A stretch of DNA of 64,000 nucleotides from Smallanthus sonchifolius (Eukaryota > Streptophyta > Magnoliopsida > Asterales > Asteraceae). The DNA lies in assembly GCA_023525975.1 (NCBI GenBank), contig CM042029.1, forward strand, positions 88,952,849 to 89,016,848, written 5' to 3'. Both the position numbers and the translations under genes were made by a program. Each line of letters starts with the position of its first letter. Position 1 is the stretch's first letter. The notes beneath the pieces were generated by a model, which ran no database searches, was not told where the DNA came from, and saw only the letters and a program-made list of their open reading frames with translations. This document shows positions 54,645 through 64,000 of the stretch, piece after piece.

Positions 54645-54879
54645 ATTATATTAATTCTTTTAAAGTTTGTTTAAAAACAATATTAATTTAAGGTTCAAAT
54701 ATCTTCTAGAAAAAAAGAGAAGTTTACAATTACATTATAAACTAAGATTAAAACTAAGATTAAAAGAAAATGTGTGGAAATAGTTAAATTTTATTTCTTT
54801 GAATTTTTGCCACTAAATTTTAGTTTCTTTGACTTTTGCCATCAAAGTTTGTAGTTATTTATTTTATTTTTACCTTTTC

Positions 54880-55895
54880 AACTTTTTTATTTTTAACCCG
54901 TTATACTATATAATATACGCTTTTATCACATTTCTTTTTCTATTAATTTTGTTTTTTCGTAATAAATTTCGTTCATTAACTTTTTTAAAAATACGGAGGG
55001 CGCGATTGTTTTTTTAACGTTCCGATATAATTTTTTTTAAACAGAGTTGTATTCAAAATGTAAGGTTTTTTCATCGTTACCTATAGCGAGCGCCGTTACC
55101 GTTGTAAGGTGACGAGTCAAACCTGTTATGAACGAACAACATCATTTTCGATATTGATATTATCGAAACTCGTGTCGTTATTCTCCTTTATGTTTTTCGA
55201 CGACCCGAACCATTCATTTTTTTATTTTGTTTATTTCCTTTTTTATTATTTAGTTTTATTTTATCTTTGATTAATATTATTTTTATCGTTATACTTACGT
55301 TTTTATTTAAATTTTATTAACGATTGGCCAAACACCCGCCACGAAGCGCGGGTGTAACAATGTAGTATACATTAAAAGATAATGCTGATGAACAGTAAAT
55401 AAAATATTTTTATATTTATTTTTATTTTCACCCCTTATATTATATAATATGCGTTTTTAACTTGTTTTATTTTCTAATAATTTCGTTTTTCTTTAATAAC
55501 TTTCATTGGTTACTTAAAAAAAACGGAGTGCGCGCGTTTTTATTTTTTTTCAATATTCCGATATATTTTTTTAAAACGGAGTTGTATTCAAAATCGAGTT
55601 TTTCTTTTGGTATCGTAGCCTATAACGAGTGCCTTTACCGTTGTGGTACCGTGACGAGCTGAGCCTGTTATGAGCGAATAACATAATTTCCGGTATTAGT
55701 ATTATCGGAACAGGTCTCCGTATTCGGTTTTATGATTTTCGACTACCCGAACCGTTAATATTAAGCCTTTTTTTTTCCTTTTTATTATTTAGTTTTATGT
55801 TTCGTTTTTCATTAACATTATTTTTACAGTTACGCCTACGTTTTCATTTTAACTTTATTAACGATCGACCTGAAACCCGTCACACGGAGCGCGAG
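54880..55895. repeat. two diverged tandem copies, period about 540 bp
   Basis: Copy 1 about 54880-55355 and copy 2 about 55420-55895 share 'tatataatat.cg', 'acggag.gcgcg', 'ttccgatat', 'gagttgtattcaaaat', 'gttatga.cgaa' and 'cgac.acccgaacc' in order. Copy 1 ends in a hairpin-like ACCCGC...GCGGGT word. Non-coding, AT-rich, in the GPAT intron. Confidence 0.6.
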
Positions 55896-57024
55896 AGCAT
55901 TCACAGCAGGTTCCTTATATTTATGTGAGTGAGTTCCTTATATTTTAGGGGTGATTTAAAATGGTTGTGAGTGCATGAGAGAGAAAATATATAAATTTTC
56001 TGTATGTTAGAGAAAAGATAATGATAAAGGTATAAAAAATATTATTTAATTAAAAAAGAAAAAAAAATGTAGTAATTTTAATGTAATTATAAAGATTGGG
56101 ATAGAGATACCCAACCCAAAAATTCTTCTAGTTACAAAAACTTCATCAAATTCCAATTAATTTTTAAAGAAATAAGTTAGTGATCTTGCGTGTGATTTGT
56201 TTATTGTTTTCCTAACTAATATCACACATTTTTCATGTTGATGGAAGTGAGGTCAATTTGGGAATTCAGCAAGTTTTGGATTTCGTAAGCTGTTTCTGAA
56301 TCATACTAACCTTACAAACGGACATGAAATCGTGATCAGATTTCCGGTCACCGATTCCGATATCCGGCAAATCATCACCAAACTCCTTCATAACGGCGAG
56401 CCTTTTCCATTTACCGACCAAAACACCAGGCTCCGTCACAAATCCGGTAGCTCTCTTCGTCCTCGGATCCACCTCGATCTCCGTTCCAAGCACCTTCTCC
56501 GCTCCCAAAAACTCCTTCACTAACGTCTCCACCATCACGATCGGGTTCGCCGTCACAATCACCTTCCTCTCACAACTATCAAACACTTCAAAACTATCTC
56601 TCCTCACATCGGCGGCGTAGAACCGCGGCAGAACGGATCGCGAAGCAACCTCGATGTCGCCGATTTTGATTCCGGAGAACGAGACGAATATCAGCATCTT
56701 ACCCGCGAGATTTTCGGAGACGAAAACGTAGACTACAGAAATGATCGGAAGGAATAGTAACAGAATAAGGCCGCGGAGGAGGCTGCCGGCTTCGATTGCG
56801 AAGAGTATGTAGTACGGAAAAGAGAGGCTGGATTTTAGTAAGGTGCCGTCGAGGTCCGCCGCTATTGAGCGGTGGCTGACGGAGGATAAATCGCATTCCG
56901 ATATAGGAGGAAACGTTTTCCGGCCATATTTCAGCTCCGGTGGCAACATATTTTCTCTCCTGAGATAAGGTTCACGTTTGAAGTGTGAAAGTTGTGGTGA
57001 ATGAATACTATTACTAATATCCAC

Positions 57025-57538
57025 TATATTATTTCATGTATTTCTTTTTCAGAAATATAGGGAATTTATTTTTAAAATATTTAAAAATGTAAATTTTAGC
57101 CCATTTATTTTTATAAAGGATTTTTTACATATTTTCCGACATTCACAATTTCACATCAGCTTCCTTATCTCTACCCTTATCTCTAAATTATAAGAAAAAC
57201 ATGAAAAATCATGTAATTTTACGTTCGCGTTAGCTCCCTCGTCCCATCTCCATCCTCTATATTTTTAGAGGAAACTATAACCACCATTTATATTTATAGG
57301 GTCATCATTCATTATTTTATACTTTTTGTAAGTGTGTGTGAGTGGAAGAAATAAAATGTAGGGATGGAGATATGGGAGCTGATGTGAATGCTCTAACGTC
57401 CAAGTGATTGTTGATTAATAAAATTTAGTTTCTAACGATAGTTTAGAATAAACATGAGTCTAAAGCTTAACCATAACCTTAAAGGTTATAACCATGACGA
57501 GATAAAAGGACACAAAATGTAACATAAAGATAGCATAT
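57025..57538. other. intergenic, GPAT upstream region
   Basis: AT-rich, non-coding. Contains inverted pieces such as 'cacatcagcttcc' (57152) and 'gggagctgatgtg' (57377), suggesting another small MITE of about 240 bp. The promoter of the GPAT relic would lie here. Confidence 0.4.
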
Positions 57539-58139
57539 TGTCATGATCCGCCTAGTTTTCAGATCGCAAATCCAAGTTTCCGGAATTTTCTTGGACATTC
57601 AAGAGGCAAAATTGCTTATTGGAACTATCCGGAAACCGCTCCAAAATTTAGCACTAATAAGGGTTGATAAGAACTTTCTAGACCAGCCTTGAACATGCTT
57701 GAAAGACAAAGATCGTTACAAGGAAGATACTAGAAATCATAAGCAAGATGGCTATCAAAAAGATTGTTCTAGATCAGCTCTAGAACAGCCCTAAAACAAA
57801 AAAAAATGTTGTATATTTTGATGGAACCCTCTAGAATTCAACCTTGAGTAATGATGTATATATTAGTTTTAGAACCCTTTAGATCATGAAACATCTAGAC
57901 ATCTTGTAACTAGTATAAATAGGGTTGATTAGCATCATTTGTAACACACCCAAGTACTTGTAAATCCATAGCATTGTAACTTTGTGTTCAAGTAATACAA
58001 AGGTGTTTTCTTGTAAATTGCAATCCTTGTTCCCTTTATTTCAAGACTTCCACTGCTTAACAACTTTGATCAAGCATTAAAGGTTGAACTTAGAATAAAT
58101 CTAAGTGTCGCACGAGAGTTTGGGAATCACTCCGTGACA
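57539..58139 (+). repeat. 5' LTR of gypsy element 3
   Basis: Defined by TG...CA ends and the adjacent primer site. No partner LTR is present, so the left border rests on the TG alone. Confidence 0.7.
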
Positions 58140-58170
58140 CGTGGTATCAGAGCAAAGACGATTCATTGGG

Positions 58171-59024
58171 ATGGCAACCGATCCGAACAAGAATGTCCTT
58201 GGTGGAGAAGAGAATCGTAGTCGGGATGACACTCATGATAGAGACAAGAAGGGTCGTGGTGTGTCCAAGGATAAAACCTTGGAAAAACGACTTTGTGATG
58301 TCGAGGCATCTATCACAGGGCTGGGAGCACTGGTCGACCTTGCATTCCAACAACTACAAACACTAGAAACTGACTTTGAAGGCTTCAAAGAAGACTTCAA
58401 AACAACAATGGATGTATGGCACACTGAGTTATCTTTGTCGATAAAAAAACGAACAAAGCTTCGAAAAGAAGTCGAACGCGAGGTACATGAGTGTCATAAG
58501 AGTTTCATGGATCTGGAATCGAAAGTTAAAGAGTACAGCCAAGCCGTAGTCAACGTAAACGACAACATCAGCCCATTCGTTCCAAGAATCGAGATCCCCA
58601 AGCCGTCACCGTTTCTAGGAAAAAGAGAAGCCCGAGCGGTTGATGACTTCATGTGGGAAATGGAACAATACATGGGATAAATACAAGTCTTGGGGGCGAT
58701 GCCACCAAAAACAAGACCACATCCATGTACCTTAAAGACACTGCCGCATTATGGTGGAGACGCTGCTATACAGACGTTGCACGAGGTACATGTATAATTA
58801 ATACTTGGGTTGAGTTTGTTCAAGAACTCAAAAAGAAATTCTATCTGGTAAATGTTGAGCATGAAGCTAGAAGTCGATTGCGAAGGCTCAAGCAAACCGA
58901 CACAATCAAGGACTACGTTAAGGAATTCACGACATTAGTCCTCGAAATTCCGGATTTACCAGACAAAGACTCCCTCTTCTATTATCTCTATGGCTTACAA
59001 TTATATGTAGGTTTTAATAAATAA
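58171..59024 (+). pseudogene. gag of gypsy element 3 (frameshifted, truncated)
   Basis: First piece 58171-58680 starts MATDPNKN; Lys/Glu-rich with probable coiled coil, ending in PRIEIPKPSPFLGKREA and MWEMEQYMG-stop. A single-base-type frameshift at about 58670 moves the rest to the frame of 58653-59024, which carries MYLKDTAALWWRR, FVQELKKKFYL and DYVKEFTTLVLEIPDL of the retrotrans_gag domain. The homology ends at YGLQ near 59003; what follows is unrelated AT-rich DNA. Confidence 0.85.
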
Positions 59025-60326
59025 TGAATTAAACCCACATATTTGTACTAAACTAGTTTTATCCCCTCTGCGCGTAAGAAAGCCGGACGCTTGGGAAGCT
59101 ATGCAAAACCTGAAAAAAGGAATCTGCTTTCCATCTTTGAGCTCAGAGGTTACAATCGTCTCCTCATTATGCTATTTTAAAAAAGTATAGCTGACTCATT
59201 AGCTGAGTGGTTCGCCTCTTGTCCACCTGAGTTGTTTACTTCATTTTCCGACCTGGAAAACCAATGACTCTTCAGGTTAGGTTCTCTTTCAACATAGACA
59301 TCCCGATGACCATGGATCAACTTCGTTCCATGAAACAGAAAGCAAATGAAATCTTCCTCTTAGGGCGTTCGATTCCGTGAAATGGCGACCCGTTTTGCCG
59401 GAGTATTCCGCTGTGGCTAGCATTGTTAGGAATGCTTTTGACCATCTTAGGCCATTCTTGATGATGAACCCCCCGGCAACTTTAGAAGCCTTGGCTCATA
59501 AGGGCTCTTATCTTGAACTAACGCTTTGATCTCGGCTTCTAGATTCATATCCTTTCGCATCAAGAGTACCCGCACGTCTCAAACCCACGTTTATCCCAAC
59601 AACCCCATGATGAACATAGAGGAACCCGATGAGGGAAGTGGGACAATGTTTTTTTGTGATTTCCTTTTGTGTATCAAACAATATGTAGCTATTTCTTTTA
59701 AACAAAAAACCTTTGCACAAAATCAATTGAATCAAGGGACAATCAAAATGTTAATTCCAACTGTGTTGCCATTTCATTATACCATTGAAGCTCATAAAAA
59801 AAGTTCCTTAAATTTTGTATTTTTAAACAAATTATACCATATACTATTATTCAAGAAATTAAAGGTCTCAAGTTATAAAAAACCTTTATTCCAGCTTCAT
59901 TGCAGACATGACATGGAGGAACTTCATTATTATGATCCCGAGTTCTAGGTATGATATATCTCCAAGTCCAAAATTAAGGGATTAATCGTCATATTCTTTC
60001 ACATTCATGATTATAACATAACAAAGACACATTTAGCATGTTTGCTTCCATAACAAATACAAATTAAATGAATTGAAAGCAATTAATCAATTATGTTTTC
60101 ACATTATTTATTTACCTTTAGATGAAAAATTAGAAGTTAATAATCATAAATGTAAACAAAATGCTCGAAAATCACTGAAATCAGATCATAAATCAGTAAG
60201 AACTTACTTCCTCAATTTCACAAAATAACCATAACCATAACCTGCAACTGCCATCTTCAATCCTAACGGTCTGTTGATGAATTGAATCTAATCAGTTAAA
60301 TACAAAATATAGAATGACATACATAC
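59025..60326. other. repeat-derived or intergenic DNA, no intact gene
   Basis: 59050-59640 has normal base composition and broken open stretches on the plus strand (for example 59365-59520, reading ...PEYSAVASIVRNAFDHLRP) that look protein-derived, but I do not recognise the source. 59640-60326 is AT-rich and non-coding. Confidence 0.35.
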
Positions 60327-60640
60327 AGCATAAACATGTTTTGCACCAGGTTTTGTGCAAAAGAGGGATAGAATCCCTGTCCCTACAGCAACATCAAGAA
60401 TAATCTTGTCCTTGAATAAGTATGTGTTTATGTAAATAAGATTTTCGTAAGTCTTAGTTCTCACAACATCCTTCAGCAGTTCCTGCTAATTAAACTGCTA
60501 ATTAAATGGCATTTAGGCCTTATTGTAATAAGAGCTAAAATACGAGGCCTAAATGCTTTATAATGTTGGTAGATTGTACTAATTAGTAGGCATATTTCAT
60601 GAATACCAATATTAAAGAAAAATAGATTCAAAAAACAACA
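60327..60640 (-). pseudogene. PRMT1-like protein arginine methyltransferase fragment
   Basis: Exon-like 60327-60482 (52 codons, acceptor AG at 60483-60484, donor GT at 60325-60326) reads LLKDVVRTKTYENLIY, then ILDVAVGTGILSLFC and KHVYAV. This is the SAM-binding motif I region of type I PRMTs; the usual DVGAGTG is DVAVGTG here. Upstream, about 60596-60620, FNIGIHE matches the family's HFGIHE motif that comes just before, separated by a short intron-like gap. The flanking parts of the enzyme are absent on both sides. Substrate would be histone and other arginines; this is a dead fragment. Confidence 0.75.
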
Positions 60641-60845
60641 AAAGCGGGATAAATAAGAAACATAGAAGAGATTAGCAACTTCTATTGATAATAATATACT
60701 GATACGTGCCACTCTTGGTCTCCTCACCACGTCACTTGAAACTACATGTTTGCATGCACTCCATGAGACGTGGGATGATGGGTTGTTGCATCCTCTTTTA
60801 TTTCCATGTTTTTGTCATGGATGTCTTTGCTTTGTTAGTTACTAG

Positions 60846-61300
60846 TTTACATCCCGTGTTTACACACGGGATGTAATATATCAATACAAAAAATTTTAAA
60901 TCTTTATTTATATATATTTTACATGTGTAAAAATTTATTGCATATAGTAAGAATATAAAACAAATTCAAATTATGTAAAAATTAATATATAATTGGGTTT
61001 CAAAAATACATTAATTACTATTTTTTAATATAATTTGATTTTTATTTACTATTTGATTAAAAATAAAGTTATATAATTAAATTTTAAAGTTTTTTATGAT
61101 AAGAGATAATTTAAAATAAATATGTTTTATTAGTATAATTAGTATTTTTTCTTTAAATATATATTATTATTAATACAAGTGCATTAAATAGGAGAGAGAG
61201 ACGGGGAAAAAATGATGAGAATGAATATGGGGGCGATACGTGGCATGCAAAAACCTTTATTTATTATATAGTATTGATTTTAAGTAGTGGGTTAGTGGTT
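60846..61300. repeat. AT-rich repeat bounded by CCCGTGTTTACACACGGG
   Basis: Begins ACTAGTTTACATCCCGTG with a hairpin CCCGTGTTTACACACGGG at 60852-60869, continues AT-rich and ends near a TTTATTATATAGTATTGAT word at about 61258-61277. This looks like a dispersed plant repeat. No coding content. The class is uncertain. Confidence 0.4.
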
Positions 61301-61483
61301 TATTTCTTTTGTTATAAAAGGCTCTTTGATTTGAGTAAGAAACAAGCAGAAAATTGATTCAAGTTTAGTGTCTCTAATCCTCTCTAATTCTTACGGGTCC
61401 TTATCATACCCACAAAATTCTTAGTTCCAAATCTATATTGAATATTGAAGCGGTGGAAAGAAGAAGCAGGAGGTGACTACCGT

Positions 61484-61623
61484 TTAACCTGATTGTACCC
61501 ACCGCATAAGAGAATGTACGTTACTGTTCAACCACTTGTTGAATGTTTGATTGTTAACCTGATTGTACCCACCGCATAAGAGAATGTACGTTACTGTTCA
61601 ACCACTTGTTGAATGTTTGATTG
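61484..61623. repeat. two exact tandem copies of a 70-bp unit
   Basis: 61484-61553 and 61554-61623 are identical by eye (TTAACCTGATTGTACCC... to ...GAATGTTTGATTG). They follow a short transcript-like segment. Non-coding. Confidence 0.85.
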
Positions 61624-61699
61624 TTAATGTGAAAAAAGATAATTCATTAAATTAAATAGGATGAAATTAAATACTAAAATAGTAACATGTTACGTGTGC

Positions 61700-62420
61700 T
61701 CAGGGCCGGCTCAAGGTTCTTGGTGGCACCAAGCGGACTAAAAGATTAGAGGCCCTTTTTCAAATCTCAAAATATATATATAAAAAAACCATCATCTTTT
61801 TATCCGGGCTTGAGACCGGCAATAAAAGTAAAACGTTTACAACTGGGAGTTAAAAAATTCACTTAAAGTTAACTAAACTAAACTAAATTCACCAAAATCA
61901 ATGACCAAAATCAATTACCGAATTCAATAACCAAAATCAAATTACCAACAACCAAATTCAGGTTCTAAATTCAACAAATAAAAGCACAAGAAATAGAATA
62001 CCTGGAACAGAAAGTTTGCAAATTGCAATTCAGGAACTTTGGAATTTGCCACTATGGTCAATTTTACTTCAGGGACCAAACCAACCTTACAGCCACAAGT
62101 AACCAAACCAAATCAAGAACAAGAACAAATTTGGTCGAATTTACTTCAGGTAATCAAACCAAATCAAATCAACTACAAAAACAACTTCACCAAAGCAACC
62201 AAATTACCTGGTCCGTTGTCTTCGTCTGGTCTGGCGGCAGCAGCATGTAGGTAAGTGAACAAGAACAATCGGCAACAAAAGGCTAAGATTCGATGATGCT
62301 TTTGAATTAGGGCCAATTAGATAGTGAGATTCCAATTCAAAAAAAAAATTACATTTATATGGTAATCTTTTAGTCCGCTTGATGCTTTTGAATTAGCGCC
62401 TTTGTAATTTTTTTGAGCGG
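61700..62420. repeat. possible TIR element with CAGGGCCGGCTC end and inner inverted repeats
   Basis: CAGGGCCGGCTCAAGG at 61700 is a typical left end of plant hAT/Tip100-like elements. About 20 bp around 61728-61748 ('caagcggactaaaagatta') recur inverted at 62365-62385. 'gatgcttttgaattag' occurs twice (62294, 62382). 'accaaatcaa'-type words repeat between 61870 and 62210. No convincing ORF and no clear right end. Confidence 0.4.
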
Positions 62421-63742
62421 CTTTACAAATTACTTATTTTTTTACTTGTACAATTACTTTATCTTCGTTTCCAATTCGCATCTCTTTTGTTCCTTCACAT
62501 TGATCTTACCTCTTCTAAAAGTTTTTATTTTCCTTTTATTAGAGACACGTAAAATTGTTTAAGAAGGCTCTCTATGATCTTAAGTAAGCATAACGCGATT
62601 TGGCTCTCTATGTCTCATATATCTCTCAGTGACTTGTTATATTATTGTATATGTTTATAGATACTATTATTACCGGAAGTTCTTCCACATTTGTGATTGA
62701 CTTGATAAGTAAACTTCATTCTCAGTTTGCATTTAAGAACTTGAGCACTTTTATCTATTTTCAAATGATCCATGCCACCTACTTTGGCTGATGACCCTTT
62801 TGACATTCAAAAGTTCCACTAGATGATCAACTTTTATATCGTAGTCTTATTAGGGCTCTATAATATCTGTTATTGACTTGCCTAGTTATTGCTTATGATA
62901 TCAGTAATGTTTTCTAGTTTATATGAAAACCTATTGGCAAACACTAGTTTGCAATCACATGTATACTAAGGTACCTTAGAAGTACATATTCTCATGACTT
63001 ATCTATTTGACATGATCGAAGTGATAAATCTGGTTAAAATGGAAAGTCAAAATACACTTTTATTGAGTCGTTGCGTAGGTCTGTTGTGTCGGAGACGATC
63101 AACACGGGAAAGGCGAACCTGCCTATTATCCCTTCTTTCGCCATTTTTGGATCCGATCTATATCCACTGTGATCTCCGACAACAACTCCATTCTTGAAGT
63201 ACTGATTTTTCTTCTTGATTAGTTCTATCAACACATTTCACTTGGTTCATAATTCATACTCCTCCATCAAGATCTAAAATCCTCTCCTACTTAATAAATA
63301 AATTAAAGGAACCTCATTGCTCCGGAATCCGTAAGTAATCCATACATGTATTCAATTTACTGTTGCTTTTCCGTCGTTTTTAGGATAAGATCGGATGATT
63401 TTAGTTACTTTTTTGCTGTTCTGTATGTTCATAATTAGAATCTATATAATTATATAATTTGAATTTTGGTTGCCTGAAAATGTGGAAACTAGACTAATTT
63501 GGAGTACTAGTTTAATCGTATCAAAACTTCTAGTTGCAGTTTTTAGACCGACATAAGGGAAACAAATTGACAACTAATAATTAACCAAAGTAATTCATAA
63601 CAACAGTAATGTAAACAAAAAGGTCTAGATTTTGCCCAATATCATCCCCACATGGTAGATACTAACTACAATACAAATTTTATTTACGTAGATCAATTTA
63701 TTTTGCATGAGTAATATAATAAACAAAAGGCTAGATATTTGC
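62421..63742. other. intergenic, no gene assigned
   Basis: AT-rich. 63034-63234 on the minus strand is open for 66 codons and 62994-63197 on the plus strand for 67, with no recognised domain. The 3' UTR of the dioxygenase gene would lie just left of 63743. Confidence 0.45.
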
Positions 63743-64000
63743 TCAAGCTTCACTGACTTCATCATAATTTTTTATCTTCATTCTTTCGAGAAATGTCTTT
63801 CCGTTGAGCTTGCGAGAGAAGAAGTCCTTGAGGTACTGTTCCATTACGAGTGTTTTATACAACGGCGGGTCTCCTGTGTTTGTTAGGAGGCTCTTCGCAG
63901 GACCAACATCTGCTTCAAGTTTTGGGTTGAAGAACATGGCTAATGAAATCCTCTCTTTCATTGCATTAACTGTCGCCCTATGCTCGATGCTGTTGTATAC
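63743..64000 (-). CDS. 2-oxoglutarate/Fe(II)-dependent dioxygenase, C-terminal end (runs off the window)
   Basis: The last 85 codons of a DOXC-class plant dioxygenase, open to the window edge. Reads YNSIEHRATVN, where the His of EHR is the third iron ligand, then ERISLAMFFNP, whose R-x-S binds 2-oxoglutarate, then DPPLYKTLVMEQYLKDFFSRKL, the conserved C-terminal helix. The HxD pair and the N-terminal half lie beyond 64000. Closest in wording to the SRG1/codeine-demethylase-like group, so the substrate cannot be told. Stop codon at 63743-63745. No break in the part seen. Confidence 0.88.
   Translation of the reverse strand, partial: VYNSIEHRATVNAMKERISLAMFFNPKLEADVGPAKSLLTNTGDPPLYKTLVMEQYLKDFFSRKLNGKTFLERMKIKNYDEVSEA

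Larger units (their letters stand above)
52650..57024 (-). pseudogene. glycerol-3-phosphate acyltransferase (land-plant GPAT) relic lacking the acyltransferase domain
   Basis: Exon 1 is 56311-57024 (238 codons; an alternative start MLPPELKYG is at 56949), exon 2 is 52650-52871; the 3.4-kb intron has GT/AG borders, phase 0, joining ...FMSVCK to EGYIVP, the junction expected in this family. Exon 1 encodes the HAD-like phosphatase domain: DLDGTLL, two hydrophobic segments, VIVTANP and GDRKSDHDFM. Exon 2 continues with LFQDGYLERP and a membrane segment, then stops after 73 codons where family members go on to the plsC domain (NHRTxxD). Intact enzymes are about 500 residues and make lysophosphatidic acid or monoacylglycerol for cutin or suberin. 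With 311 residues and no acyltransferase site this is probably a pseudogene, although the HAD part is open and could be expressed. Confidence 0.8.
57539..59024 (+). mobile_element. truncated Ty3/gypsy element (element 3): 5' LTR, primer site and partial gag
   Basis: LTR 57539-58139 (601 bp, TGTCATGATCC...CTCCGTGACA), initiator-Met primer site TGGTATCAGAGC at 58142-58153, then gag, which ends abruptly near 59005. No pol and no 3' LTR within the window. A perfect hairpin GTTCTAGA-TCAGC-TCTAGAAC lies in the LTR at 57767-57787. Confidence 0.85.

Noticed and set aside
63034..63234. 66-codon minus-strand frame as an exon of the edge dioxygenase
   Set aside because: It lies downstream of the dioxygenase stop codon and shows no dioxygenase motif.

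Overview
This is nuclear DNA of a flowering plant. It has intron-split genes with GT/AG borders, plant-type proteins (BRAHMA chromatin remodeller, SEC13, a GPAT-family gene, a plant 2-oxoglutarate dioxygenase) and dense LTR retrotransposons, MITEs and PIF/Harbinger elements. The protein flavour and repeat types suggest a eudicot, possibly an asterid such as Asteraceae; that placement is inference. Layout: 1-2430 AT-rich DNA with a SINE-like piece and two fold-back elements; 2430-6370 a decayed minus-strand Ty1/copia element; 7561-17901 a complete minus-strand BRAHMA-type SWI/SNF ATPase gene in 14 coding exons (2,153 residues); 18664-20135 a PIF/Harbinger relic and a diverged tandem repeat; 20890-32478 a plus-strand MESD-like ER chaperone gene whose first exon is split by an 8,888-bp Ty3/gypsy insertion (21050-29937); 33334-35125 a PIF/Harbinger element; 35980-36367 an unidentified gene fragment; 36411-45450 a second, plus-strand Ty3/gypsy element; 46050-51941 SEC13 (probable 5' UTR exon, a repeat-filled intron holding a small GAG-only LTR element, then an uninterrupted CDS); 52650-57024 a minus-strand GPAT relic (HAD domain in exon 1, exon 2 stops before the acyltransferase domain); 57539-59024 a truncated Ty3/gypsy element; 60327-60640 a PRMT1-like pseudogene; and at the right edge the C-terminal end of a 2-oxoglutarate/Fe(II) dioxygenase. 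Working host genes are BRM, SEC13 and the edge dioxygenase; they are unrelated housekeeping or metabolic genes, not a cluster. The MESD-like gene, the GPAT gene and the PRMT piece are broken. The most unusual material is in the young LTR elements. Gypsy element 1 has apparently identical 1,575-bp LTRs, a 5-bp target duplication, an unrecognised 272-codon sense ORF ahead of gag, and a single in-frame stop between gag and pol. Both large gypsy elements carry arrays of the palindrome CTCGCGGTACGCGAG in their LTRs although the LTRs otherwise look unrelated, and element 2 has a roughly 40-bp tandem array whose hairpin arms change in step. Short palindrome arrays also occur near the copia element, downstream of BRM and in BRM intron 1.
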